Positions 48,216 to 60,017 of a stretch of 64,000 bases of DNA are shown one piece after another. Both the position numbers and the translations under genes were made by a program. A model generated the notes under the pieces. The model saw only the letters and a program-made list of their open reading frames with translations, did no database searches and was not told where the DNA came from. Every line of letters starts with the position of its first letter. Position 1 is the stretch's first letter. The DNA is taken from the NCBI GenBank assembly GCA_038049695.1, contig CP142455.1, forward strand, positions 33,331,501 to 33,395,500, read 5' to 3'. This stretch comes from Cinnamomum chago (Eukaryota; Streptophyta; Magnoliopsida; Laurales; Lauraceae).

Positions 48216-48789
48216 GCAACAACATGCCTCTCTCTCTATAATCTCTCCTTTTCTCTCTCCCCCTTGTAATTTCTCCATCCATCTCTTTTCCCCATGCCGT
48301 TGAGCAGAAAGAAACCAAACAAAAACAAGAGACTGCAAAACAGAACCCATTTACCAGAAATCTAACAAAACCCCATTTCACATCATAATCAGACATGGTG
48401 AAGGCACTATAAAATGAAAACAGAACCTTAAAAAAATTAAATAAAAGACCTTTCTCTCTCTCTCTCTCTCCCTCCCTCCATATTGTTCTACAGTGAATTT
48501 CGCAAATTGGGGACTCCTGTCCATTCATCTGAACTGATCATATAGTGGGACCCACCTTCGATGCCCCATAGAGCCAAAAGCTCAAATTTTGTAAGACCAA
48601 GATGCCAAATTTTTTTTTGATATCGAGATGCCGAACATTTTTCCTTAGTTTATGTCAACAGTTGATCAACAAGATTATGAATGGTGTCCCAAGTGATGTT
48701 GACAAACAAGTTCTCAACATCTCTATCTCGGTACAACCTGATTTAAGCACATGATTAGGATCATCATAGGATTGATGCCAAACAAACCC

Positions 48790-49521
48790 TAAATGGTTGC
48801 CTAGCTAGCCATAGCCCTAAACCATATTGAAGTGAATTTCAATAAACCGCATGTTGCTTGTTGCATTTCATTGACAGTCCCAAGCTTAGATAAAGGAGGT
48901 TTAACATTATATTTATAATTGATGCCCAATAGCAGTGTATGATTTTTTTTAAAGATAATCTTTTTCTCTTTAAGCCCTAAGACTAGCCCAAGCCCTAGTT
49001 CAGGCTCTCTGAGGGCTTTGACAACATTGAGCCTGATATGGCCTGGCCCTTTTCACAGCCCTACTTCAGTGCATGCACTGCAATTTATGCAAAAGATTCA
49101 TGTCATATCGGATTTTATGACGGACCACCTGGTTCATGCCAACCCTCCTTTTTCCTAACTTGGGACCAGTTCATTGCAAACCCCATCACAAGAAAAAGAA
49201 ATCATTTAAGGTGGAAATATCAAAAGGTGGGCTCCAGTAATGAAAGCTGGATACATACAATCCCCTTGAACAATGCCTAGCAAACAGTTTTAGACCAGCA
49301 CAATTTCAACAATCTCTCCATCTACTATCTCACTGGTTGTTGGTGTTAAAGAGACAAAAATGTCCAGTTTTCAGAATGGTTTTAGTCCTGGAATGCAAAG
49401 GAATAGCCACATGGAAGCTAAGAAAGTTATTCCTAAGAGAACAAAAGTATTTAGGAGTGAAGCATACATACATCTATGTTGGTGTGTAAGAACAAGGAGA
49501 ATATCAGATCTCCTCGAAGCA
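48790..49521. other. WIT 3' flank, duplicated copy
   Basis: Corresponds to 14,512-15,256 in copy 1 (WIT 3' untranslated region and downstream flank). No gene is seen. Confidence 0.7.
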
Positions 49522-49737
49522 TCAAAAAGGGCAACGTTCTTGCTGAAAAAGATACACGACAAGCATTGAAATAAGTACAAATGCAACTGCTCCCCAAGCA
49601 AACTTTGAATTACGCTGCCTAGCCTCCTTTGTCTGTACTGTTTGAAGATTGGACTCAGCACCAATAGTATCCACTGACAAAATGGTGGGTCCCACTTCAG
49701 TCTCACATGCCTCTATATGATTTGCATGCCCATCTAC
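49522..49737 (-). pseudogene. Duplicated WIT tail-anchor exon
   Basis: A 216-bp copy of the last WIT exon, with its splice acceptor (ATATCAG) and stop codon. It is still open and encodes the tail anchor FAWGAVAFVLISMLVVYLF and QQERCPF. About eleven residues differ from 15,257-15,472, and I count about one silent change, which suggests relaxed selection. The upstream exons are absent except for 29 bases of exon 4, so no complete WIT can come from here. It could only be used if spliced to another transcript. Confidence 0.85.
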
Positions 49738-50626
49738 CTGATATAGAAATGAAGCAAATTTATTAGACCTGTACTGTATAGATCACAACATTGATCCAAC
49801 AAGGGACTTTTTAAGAACTATCACAAGAAAATGTGAAAGGTAATGTCATAGATAATATAACCAGCAGGTCTGGGCTCAACGAAATCATATGCACAATAGC
49901 TTAAACATTATGAGGTATTATATGATGTTCACCAAGAGAAACCTCCGTTTGCTGTTGTTTAGTGGGGGGTGTTCAACCAGCAATGTTACAGGTTGGATTT
50001 TATGTAAATATCAGTATCTAATATCGCTTCTTTCTTCGACAAAGCGCTTTCTCTCTCTCCAATTGTTTTGCAGTGATTTCAAGTAGCTTTCCATGATTCA
50101 AAATAATAGTCCATTGAGATTTGGGTTTCGAAGTGGAAATTGCATTACATAGGATACCACATTCCTTGATTTTTCAGCCTCTCAAAAGGGAAATTTGCCA
50201 ACCATTTAAGGTAGCATGTAGGTTAAGGGGCATAATCCCGCAAAGGTATAGGACCAAAGATCAAGTTTGTAAACATCTTGCCTCAACAGAATATGTAATG
50301 AGCCAAAAAGAAGTAATTGTTTTCAATTACCAATCAATATCAATTGGTATTGATTAAGGATTTGGTGTGGAAAGGAAATTCAGTATCCTCAATTTGGTTT
50401 CCAACATCCACAATGCCCAAACAAACATGGGAAAAGAGAGCCTTGCATTATCCAAACTACAAGCTAATTACAATTTGGGTATAGAAAGTATGATCATAAA
50501 TCTTCATCCAATTACGATTTGGGTATAGAAAGTGTAATCATCAATCTTCACAGAAGTAACTTAGATAACTAAAAGTGAAATCAACCAGAATACCAACCTG
50601 GAAACTAGTAGCAGAAGACTCTCTAA

Positions 50627-51523
50627 GGGGTTGTTTGTTTACTGTGAAAGTTATTCACATGTGAGTCATTTTGTTTACAGCTTGACTGCTGCCGCCCTCT
50701 CTCCCACTCCGGCTCCGGCCTTCTCTGTGAGGTACAATCTCTTTCTCCTTTTCTTCCCAATCTCCAACACTTTTTCTCTGTGTCCTTTGGGCACTGTTTT
50801 CGGCCTCTTATATAGCACCAGGAGCTTAAGTGGACCATGGAATAAGAAAAAGGACACATTGATTTATCTAGCGCCTACAATAGCGATTGTAGGGAGGCAA
50901 TAGAACCATGGAGCTGCAATAAGAATTGCATCGAGGTGATAGAATCATGAAGCATGAACCTCTGATGTTAATCTGACTAGAGTCCACCATTGTAATGGGT
51001 TGTTCCTTCTTTACAGTGAGAGTACTTTTTCAGTGTGCTACCATATATGTAATCCTGCAACCAATCAATGTTTCGCTCTTCCTGAGCCTCCTTTAGATCC
51101 GAATCTTAAACATTTCATGTTCTTTTCCACGTTGGATTTTGACCCCAGCTTGTCCCGTCACTACAAGGTTGTTCAATAGAGTAGCCGATGGCTAAATAGA
51201 TCTCCCTCTCTTTTTTATGTATTTATTTCTATTGTTCTTTTCAAATTTTCTGGCTAGATGAGATTTTTTTGCCATTTCTATGTCATGGAATGATCGATGA
51301 CATTAGATGTGTGATGGAATAAAATCTCAGATGTGGTATCCAAAGAACTTTCAACATTTCTAGAGATGTATTTATACATATATATTCACTTCAATACAGA
51401 GCATTTCAGTGGAAATGATCTTTTGATGAAATTAAGTTAGGTTATGACAATTTTTTATTCTTATTTCTTATTGGGTGATTATGCAGTTGATTTTGTTAAT
51501 TGGATTCTACAAAGGGTGTTCCG
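50627..51523. other. Gene-free spacer
   Basis: Unique sequence right of the duplication break. It has no recognised frame or terminal repeats. Confidence 0.6.
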
Positions 51524-51883
51524 TGTGAGGCCCCACCCCTTTTGGACCCTCACTTATGTTTGGATTGTGTAAATTATAAAATAGGATATCTAATTATACT
51601 AAATAATAGGGGTTAGTAAGGGTAGTTTAGTATTTTCTTAGGATTTTAACCTATTTTCTAGCAATTAGTCCTTTTTTGTGTTTTATAGAACCTACAGGGT
51701 GTTGGATGAACTTTAATATGTTTGATAGTTAGAGGCCCTTGCTAGTAATTAGAATCAATAGGAAGGGTTTTTAAATGAGAATTTGCAAACTACACCTAAA
51801 ATCCTCAAAATGCCCATGTACTTATCCTAAACTTGAATTGAACTAAAAGGGCACTATAGACATTTCCTTTTTCAACACAAATC

Positions 51884-51890
51884 TATATAA
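51884..51890 (+). promoter_or_regulatory. TATA box of the solo LTR
   Basis: TATATAA followed within 20 bases by the CT-rich leader. The position fits the U3/R border of the LTR. Confidence 0.6.
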
Positions 51891-52639
51891 GAGAAGTCCC
51901 TCCCTCATCTCAAACGATCTCTCCCTCTCTCTTTCTTCTCTCCCTCATTTCCCTCCATTTCTCTCCTTTCCCTTTCATTTCTCTCTTTTTCCCTCAAAGA
52001 TTTTCCTCCTATTCTCTCTCTAGAATCCTAGATCTAGGGTTTCCTACAACTAAGAAGAAGGAATTCCTACGAGCTACAGCTATCATCGCTCTAGATGATC
52101 TCTCTCATCTCCTAGATCTATTCTCTCTTCGAGACAAGGTAATTTCCTTCTCATAGCTCAATTTCCATGGAATTCTTTTTCTCTCTCTAGAATTTCCTTT
52201 CCCTTATGCAATTATCTTGCGGATCTGGGTTTAGGAGTTGTAGATCTTCTTAGACCTGAGATTTGGGGATTATTTGAGAGTTTGGAAGCCATTAGAGCTT
52301 GGATTTCTATTTTCTAGCCAAATACATTGCAATTGGAGAAGAAGCAAGTACAATATACCCATTTAGCATAGAATGCATATTTTCCTTACTTGATTATGTA
52401 ATTTCAAATCATAAGGGTGTTTGATTGCTAGATCTATCTTTTTAAGCCTTGTTTTCATGGATTTTGGCCATTGATGGATGGGTTTTCCCATTTGGAAGAT
52501 CAATGGCCCAATTGTTGATGAATTTGTGATCGTTGGAGTAGTTTTGATGTCTGTGGATGGTTTAATAATGATTGGAGATGGTTTTGATGGAAATTGAATT
52601 GAAATTGAGAAGTTGCAGAAATTTCGGAATTTGAAACTC

Positions 52640-53100
52640 GTGTGTACTCGGTCGACCACCCCTGGAGGATGTCGACTGGATACATAGGGAACTCAGAAAT
52701 AACTAAGAACTAAAATGTCTCTCAGTCTCAGGAAAATCAATGTATCCGGTCGACCGCCCTGGCCAGAATGTCGACCAAGTACACTGCGCAGCACACTCTG
52801 AGAAACAAGAATTTCCCAATGTATCCGGTCGACTGCCCTGGCAGGCAGATTTCCCAACCATTCATGTGTATCTGGTCGATTGCCCTCGCATGATGTTGAC
52901 CAGACACACTGCAGAAATCCAGAATTGGAAATCTGCCTACCAGATTCATGTCCATAAGTCCATATGTATGCAGTTGACCAGGGTACCCAGGATGTCGACT
53001 GGATACACTAGGCAGGATGTCGACCTGGGAGTCAGAACCATGTTTTCCTAGTGTACTTGGTTGACCGCCCTTGAAGGATGTCAACCAGATACACTGCGAA
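52640..53100 (+). repeat. Degenerate GTCGAC-centred repeats inside the LTR
   Basis: Units such as CCGGTCGACCGCCCTGGC followed by ATGTCGACC and GTACACTGCG recur near 52,648, 52,746, 52,825, 52,871, 52,975 and 53,060, with variable spacing (46-104 bp). Confidence 0.75.
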
Positions 53101-54017
53101 CAGTGAATTCCATATTTGTGTATTTTGATGAGGTGATCTGCTGTGGGGCCCATTGACCACTCAAGTGGACTTCCATTGATGTGCCAAGCATGAGTCAAGG
53201 GTTGGGCTTAACCTTGACTCATGGGGGCCACCAAAGTAGGGTCTAGTATATTGAATAGATTTCAATTCAATCCTCAAGGGCTAGTTTGACACTTTACTAA
53301 CATAGTAAAAGTCAAGTAAAGCCTCCATTTTTCAGACAAGATGTCACATCAAAAGCACTTTAATTCAAAACTCTCTCCATCTTTTTAAAAAACAGTAAAA
53401 AAGCAAACACCTTTATCCACTAAAATACAAAAAAACTCCACTTTCCCACACAAAAAATAAAAAAGATTCCATAATAAACAACTAAAATTAAAATACCATC
53501 ATAACCCACTTATATTTTATTCTTTCTTCAAAATCAACTTTACTTCACTTGACTCTATTAGCAGAGTTGCCAAACTGGTCCCCCGCTTGGTCATTTTACT
53601 TTTAAAGTCAAGTGAAATGAAGTGAAGTTAAGCATCAAATCAAGAGGGAATAAAATATAAGTGAGTTATGATGGTATTTTGTTTTTAATTGTTTTGCATG
53701 GAATCTTTTTGACTTTTTATATAGAAAAGTGGTTTCTTTTGTCTTTCAGTGATAAAGGTGGTTGCTTTTTGACTTTTTTTGAGAAAAGATGGAGGATATT
53801 TTGAATTAAAGTGATTTTGATGTAACCTCTTGCCTGAAAAATGGAGGCTTTACTTCACTTTTACTATTCTAGTAAATTGCCAAACGAGTTTATGTGATTT
53901 TGATGTGACCCCTTGACTTACTATTATAGGAGTCTTTATGTGAGTTAGTCTTATAAAGTGGGGGACCCACATGGGCGTATGGTCATTGGGCCACACTTAA
54001 GCCCAATAATTCTAACA

Positions 54018-54880
54018 TCCGCACCATTTTTGATTAAGTCTACAATTTCAAGGGAGAATCATGTGGATGGGATTTTGCATAAAATGTGAATTCATGGACC
54101 CATCGGCACTGGGGTGGGGTGTATGTTAACGCCCTCCATTGGTGCCGTGGTTGAACCCGAGCCACCTTTAGATCCCACTTTGTTTTTCTGTTGCAGGTTC
54201 TTACCTTAGAAAAAGGGAGATTGACTTTGAATGTGAAGCAAATTGAAAATGAAAGACGGGAAAAGAAAAACATTTAATAGATGAAAACATTATCTTTTTT
54301 AGAGATCGTGCACACATGCACACCTCATACATCTTCAGATTCAGAGAAGAAGGGAGGCAGCAGGCCTGAATAGCAAAGCAATACACACTTCAGCATGAAA
54401 GGAAAAGGAATAAAAGATGCTAGAAAAACTTGATGTTTAAATATATGGAAGGAGAGCTTTTCTAGAGGGCTCTCACGTTTCCATCCTAATTTAACGTGTG
54501 CTTCCCGCATAAGCCAAAAAGGCAACTCTCCAAGTGAAGTAGGTCGTGTGATGCTTATTGAGAAAGTGGATTTTCACATTTGCTTTTCGAGAAGTCGTTT
54601 GGAGAATTGTATAACCAAAAAACAGGCTTTTTTATACTTTTAAGGCTTTTGAGAATCCAAAAGCCCTTTTACCAAGCCTAACAAAACAGAGCCTTAGACT
54701 TCTAGGGATATGACTAAAACTACACTTGACAAAAAAGGATGCCATCTCCAAAACGTCTTAAGAGAAGAAATAATTGTCTAGATCATTCTATTTCCATTAA
54801 AAAACATGGATAGACATATCCTAGTAGGGTTTGGGTGGCCAAAACCCATCAAAATCATTTCCAAAGCTGAGCCTATAGGC
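54018..54880. other. Gene-free spacer
   Basis: No supported gene or element. Confidence 0.55.
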
Positions 54881-55705
54881 ATAGTTTTCAAAATCGGAAT
54901 CGTATCACAAATCGTTCATACCCATGAATCGAATCGAATCGCGAATCGTATAGTGAATCGTAAGATTTTTTATTTTTCTAAAAAAATGAAAAATAATTAA
55001 AAAGAAAAAGAAAAAGAAATTATTGATAACCATCCATTTTTCTATTTACAGTAGTATAAATATAATAACAAGTAAGTCTATCATACAATCATATCAAGAA
55101 CATCATGACATATATATATATATATATGAAATAAATGATGTGTAAATAGTTAAATAAGTTCAAAGTATCAATATATATTTTTTATTATCTTTAAATCAAA
55201 ATATAAAAATAAAATGAAAATCCAAACCACCAATCTTGTACGGTAGGATATCTCTTAAAGTTAAGAAAGTGTTCATGAAGAAAAAAAAACCCAAAATAGA
55301 TTAAAAAAATAAGAAGATATAAACAAGCACCATGCGTATAGTCGAATGCTTTAGTTAAATGTAAATTCTTTATGCATCTTTAAAACCTTATTAAAGCCGT
55401 AAAAATTTTTTATCGTTAACTACTAAATAACCTTTTTAAAAATACAAGTGATAAAAGAAAGAGAATAAAGAAAGAAAAAAGGATAAAAGATAATTAATAT
55501 TAGCTTATTGGCTTTAGCCATTCTCGCTTAGTCGAATAGCTTGAATCGTGAGATTCAATGAAACGAGTATTGAATCGTAGGATTTACACTTGAATCATAA
55601 AATTCATTTGTAAATGGGATTCATTACATAGATAAGAATCGTATTCCTTAAAATTCAGAATACGAATCGGGATTCGAGATATGAATCGTAGGATTCTGAT
55701 AACTA
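54881..55705. mobile_element. AATCG-repeat DNA element
   Basis: Both ends are packed with GAATCGAATCGCGAATCG / GAATCGTAGGATTC motifs (54,893-54,965 and 55,540-55,700) around an AT-rich, non-coding middle. The ends are roughly inverted (left TTTTCAAAATCGGAATCGTA; right, inverted, TTATCAGAATCCTACGATTC). A target duplication could not be fixed. Probably a hAT- or Mutator-like MITE. Confidence 0.55.
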
Positions 55706-56733
55706 AGCCAATAGCGATGAGTTTGGATTTGGACAGGGGTGGTTATCCTTGACAAAAATAGTTGGGTTTGAGTCGTGACCTCATTAAACCTGCTAAACCT
55801 GGACCCCACTCAGTTTCAGGTTAACAGACGCATACCCATACCAAAATTTAGATAACGACCCAAACCCTCGGTCCTGAATAAAAGGTCTCTATATCCCAGA
55901 ACCAAATTGAGACCCAAATACATTGTACATTTAATATAGCTCCAAATATAATTAACATAAACATCCAATGTACAGTTATTGCACCGGGCATTTTGGCCAT
56001 CTTGTTTGAAACCCATGGACTAAAATCTGGACCCGAATATTCATTCAGGCCCACTAGTGGACCCTGACCCAGACCTGAATTAAAAGTGTTCCTATGTATT
56101 GGACCACACCTGAACCAAATCCAGTCCATTATTTAGGACACTTTTTTCAGTTCAGGTCAATGGTGTAATCATTAAACCCTTTTCATTCCTGTTTACCCAT
56201 TGGCAGATTAGCAAATGAGCATCATTTTGGCCGGACCGAGATCATACACAAGTCCTAGGTCTTTCCTCAAGCCATGTCTGGTTGTAGTACTTTTTTTAAA
56301 GAAGTTTCTGTACTTGTTAAAAATGAAAAATTTTGGCCAATGTCCACAAGCAAGAAATGTTTAAAGCATGATCAATGGTTAAGATCGAACCATAGACCCA
56401 CCAAGAAACATAGAAAATATAAGTGTTGGCATGCAAAAAACTTACACGTTTTCAAAGATGCATGAGTCAGGTGACAACACATGGTATCCCGAGCACATGT
56501 CAATTTTGACCCAATAAATTTGGGTCTTATGCTCATTGGGTTAGCCATCACAGAGTGGGCCCCAAAAACTAAGATGATAATCCAGGGCCATGTTATATCT
56601 CCTATGCAAACCACCTGATAGCCACTGTCACAGTGAGAGCCGAGAAGAATGCCTTTCGTTTCATCAAATTCTGATCCCAGATGAAGTCATACAAACTGAA
56701 ACGAGCTCCAAGTCCAATTATGGGCATCAGTGT
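55706..56733. other. Gene-free spacer
   Basis: Only short frames without family resemblance. Confidence 0.55.
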
Positions 56734-57301
56734 TACGAAATTCCGTTCGTTCGAATTCAACCGAAACGAATAGGAACCTGTAATTATTCGTCCCAGAATT
56801 CATTCTAATTCGTCCGATTCAATCCGAATTTTATGATTTTGTCCAATTCGTCCAATTATTCGTCCCAACATTTCGGTTCCCTCTAAAATAAAATAAAAAT
56901 GAAAACCGAAGGGGCTAAACATTTTTTTTTAACTTAAAAGTAAAGGTAAAATTACCTTTTTGGCCTTTTGGCTTAGAGAAATTAATGGGCTCCAATGTGG
57001 AGCCACCCATCTATTAAAATCTAAATTACTATATGAGCCCTATCACCCTAATCAAATTTCATTCCAATAAAAAATATTTTAATTAAGAATAATCTAGTCA
57101 AGTTACACTCTAATATGAAATAGCCTATCAAATATAAATCGACATGTTGCATTGATTTAGTACAATAAAGTAAATGTATCATATATTATTTTTTATTTAT
57201 ATATATATAAATTTATGAAATATTTCACTGAAATCTCCAAATCAACCGAAACATTTCATTCAGAGGACAAACCGAAATGACATCCGAACCGAATTTCATT
57301 A
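56734..57301. mobile_element. hAT-like element with GAAATTCGGTTCGG ends
   Basis: About 570 bp, with inverted ends TACGAAATTCCGTTCG and TAATGAAATTCGGTTCGG and subterminal TTCGTCC / CCGAAAC motifs. Flanking 8-mers (ATCAGTGT and CACTGTGT) agree at five positions. Part of the same family (AAATCAGCCGAAACATTTCA) occurs at about 24,085-24,120 in the WIT intron. Confidence 0.6.
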
Positions 57302-58127
57302 CACTGTGTTGCATCCCCAGGCCGCATGGCAATCCATGTTACCACTCAAGCCTACATGGCTCACACCTAGGCTAACCAAGCTTATGTGGCTTATGCCTGA
57401 GCTACCCAAGCCTATTTGGAACCACGTGGCACCCACATGGACTCCCCATGAATGGCTACAAATGGGCCGCTCCATCCATTTGTGCAAATGGGTTCATTTG
57501 ACCTACAAGAACAAAAATAAAAGGAAAGTGGGTCATGTACAAGTGGGCCAGGCCCAAACCACAAGACAAACCTCTACATAGACTTTTCCATGTTAAGTCC
57601 CATTAAAAAGTCAACACTAATTCCCATCCAGTTTGGCTTCCAAAACCAGATAAGCACATTAAAATGAAAAAAAGGAAACAGAAAATGACAAACTGTGGGT
57701 TTTAGCAATATAGTTTCCTGAACAAATGCATTCAGAAACAATTTGGTCTATGCAGAATCGGTAAAAATGTCATACTCGTAAATGAACAACAAAAATTACA
57801 AATCACTTGTAAAATATTTCACAATTTCCAACATATATAAAAAAATCCATAAATAAAAGAAAAAAAAAACTATAATTACCTCCATGGCTCCATCTACTAT
57901 AAAAATCACATTCAGAGAGATCATACCTGTTTTCTAGCAGCAGGTCATACCTGTGAAGGAACAAAGAAGGTTCCATTCAATGGTTCTTTGTGCCCGTCAC
58001 GGGAATCTCCCGCAACAAAATGAAATACCATTTTTTTTTTTGCTTGTAAATAGGTACCTGCGCATTTTAGGGGAAGAGATACCTGAGTAAAGAGGAGAGA
58101 ACCCAACAAAAAGACCATACCTGTCTA
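57302..58127. other. Gene-free spacer
   Basis: No gene supported. The stretch 57,310-57,480 is a loosely repetitive CAAGCCTA/ATGTGGCT sequence. Confidence 0.5.
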
Positions 58128-60009
58128 CAGTGGCGGACCCAGAATTTTTGTTTGGGTGGGGCGGACATGGAGAAGCGATGAAAATCGGCAGTAGTATGTA
58201 GAAGGTCAATCGGTGAAGTGAATTTCTCCAGACGACGGATATCGAAGTATAGGAAAATTAAGATGGACCAAGACTCACTACAAGAAAGTTGACTTTTTTC
58301 TGCAAAATTAAGTAGTATGTATCAAAACTCTACATCAAGGTTAATACACAATAAAACAAACTCCATTCCCATTACAGCATACTGGAACACACAAAAAAAA
58401 AAAAAAACCCTTCTTTCTCAATAAGTAATAGGTCTATATTGGCTCATTTATTTCCAACATAAGTTCCAAGATTTTTTTTGGAAAGAACTGCAAAAAAGTC
58501 CCAATTAAAATAATATAAAAATTCAACAACAACAATAACAGCCATAGATAATATCATAGATTTGGGCTTCATACATAGAAATCAAACAAAGAAGATCAAA
58601 ATCCATCAATACATAAAATAAATAAATAAAAAGAACAAAGCCCATAAAAACTTAAATGAATTTCAATCAATCTAAATCCAAGCTTCTGAAAGTGGATGAG
58701 GAAAATCATCATATAAAAAATGACCCCACTCATCCATACAACAATGTATAACCATGAGTCTGAGGTTTCCAAGGAATTTTTCTTTAACATTTCAAAAAAT
58801 TCAGACAACAGAGTATTCAAACCTATTAATCCAACATTTCATTCTTACAAATTAACAAGTAATATAATTTCAATATCAAACAGTGCTTCCATACCATAAG
58901 GTCTTTCTCCACAATGATAGCAAGAAGAACATTGTGCTTTCTTCAATGTCTCATCCCAAATGGGCAATGGAATTTATAAAACGACACTTCCAAAATGCTC
59001 ATCCAATCTCACCAAATTAAGAAATCCCAAATCCCAACATTCAACAATATTGCCCAATTGCTAGATCAACAACCTCAGGGTCTAGCCCTTGGCCATCTCT
59101 AATCTCCTTCTCCATCCTCGGCCAGCCGGTCTCTCTCCAGGTTGTGACCAACAGAAAAAAAAAAAAAAAAGATTCTAAGACTTACTCCCACAAATCCAAA
59201 CAGTTAACAACCACAAAACCTCAACATCAAATAACGAAGAAAAGTAAATAAAAAAGAACATAATCAAACAAAAACTAATGAGATCAAGAACTACAAGGAC
59301 CATATTACTGATGAAAAATGATTATTATTGATAGTTCACCAATCACGGAAAGAATACCACTTCCTGTTGTTCTCAAAACTTGCAAAGATTGGATTTTTTT
59401 TTTAATAAAAGGAAGCCATTTACAATTCAGATCGTTAATACAAAAGATTCGGTTCTTAGGTTCTTAGGAACCCTAACATATTGGAAATGCACTTAAAAAT
59501 GCGATCGAGAAAGATCGAGGTTTTGCATCCCATCTTCCTGCAATTCCATCAGTTGTATCCATAAAAGGAGTCGCACAAACTGAATCGAACCCATTTTAGG
59601 GCTTCCTGGGGTTTCAACACCGAACAACACAATGAGGTAGAGAGGGCTAGAGAGAGGAAGAGAAACTTACATCGAAAACCAAAGAGGAGATGTTCTGAGG
59701 CAGTGAAGAAGGGGTGGGGTGATCGCTTTTGAGGTTCCTTCTTCGCCAATGAAGAAGTAGGGCTGCTGGGGTGAGTGTTTTGAAATAAGTGGGCAGGAGA
59801 GATACAAGGGTTTTCGATATGGGGAACTGAGAGTGAGGATTTCACGATGGTTGATGTGGGTGGGTGCATTTTAAGGATGGGATTTAAATGGGGGTGCAAG
59901 ATGGATTTTCAAGTGGGGCAGGGGTGCATGACCCATGTTCCTCTAAAAAGGTTTTTAAAATTTACCGGGTGCAGGTGCACCCAGGTGAATAAACGTGGGT
60001 CCGCCACTG
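58128..60009. mobile_element. hAT-like element with CAGTGGCGGACCCA ends
   Basis: 1,882 bp, with terminal inverted repeats CAGTGGCGGACCCA (perfect 14 bp) and the perfect 8-bp target duplication CCTGTCTA (58,120-58,127 and 60,010-60,017). There is no transposase. The interior contains non-repetitive DNA, including a short coding-like frame (59,041-59,115) and a leader-like CT-rich region (59,560-59,700), so it may carry captured host sequence. Confidence 0.88.
59041..59115 (-). other. Coding-like frame inside the hAT element
   Basis: 24-codon minus-strand frame containing EIRDGQGLDPEVVDLAIGQ. It has a normal amino-acid composition that stands out from the AT-rich surroundings, and may be part of a longer exon extending upstream. 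I do not recognise the family. Confidence 0.3.
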
Positions 60010-60017
60010 CCTGTCTA

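Larger units (their letters stand above)
43634..48789. mobile_element. Harbinger/Tourist-like element, copy 2, with nested insertions
   Basis: The same MITE as 13,850-14,511, again flanked by TAA (43,631-43,633 and 48,790-48,792). Two DNA transposons inserted into it (43,712 to about 44,364 and 44,416-48,215), the second of which received a solo LTR (44,931-47,894). Removing these leaves about 700 bp matching copy 1. Confidence 0.68.
43634..50626 (+). repeat. Duplicated block B, copy 2 (truncated WIT 3' end)
   Basis: Direct duplicate of 13,850-22,381. It includes the MITE, the WIT 3' flank, the tail-anchor exon (49,522-49,737), the last intron without the gypsy element, and only the last 29 bases of exon 4 (50,598-50,626). 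Homology then stops abruptly at CTCTAA, followed by unrelated GGGGTTG sequence. Confidence 0.9.
51524..54017 (+). mobile_element. Probable solo LTR, gypsy type
   Basis: About 2.5 kb from TGTGAGGCCCCACC to AATTCTAACA with the short duplication TCCG on both sides (51,520-51,523 and 54,018-54,021). A TATA box (TATATAA at 51,884-51,890) precedes a CT-rich leader (51,900-52,020) and a donor-like GACAAGGTAATTT near 52,135. The layout is like that of the 44,931-47,894 LTR read on its own sense strand. Six or seven degenerate units around GGTCGACC / ATGTCGACC lie at 52,640-53,100. It has no internal coding region. A 4-bp duplication is weak support for the outer ends. Confidence 0.68.

Noticed and set aside
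48070-48528. 152-codon minus-strand frame over the MITE and DNA-transposon border
   Set aside because: Spans a transposon junction and a CT repeat, and cannot be an ancestral gene.
59549-59899. 116-codon minus-strand frame as a gene
   Set aside because: Inside a hAT element, low-complexity His/Pro/Ser composition, and no domain. Only kept as possible captured leader DNA.
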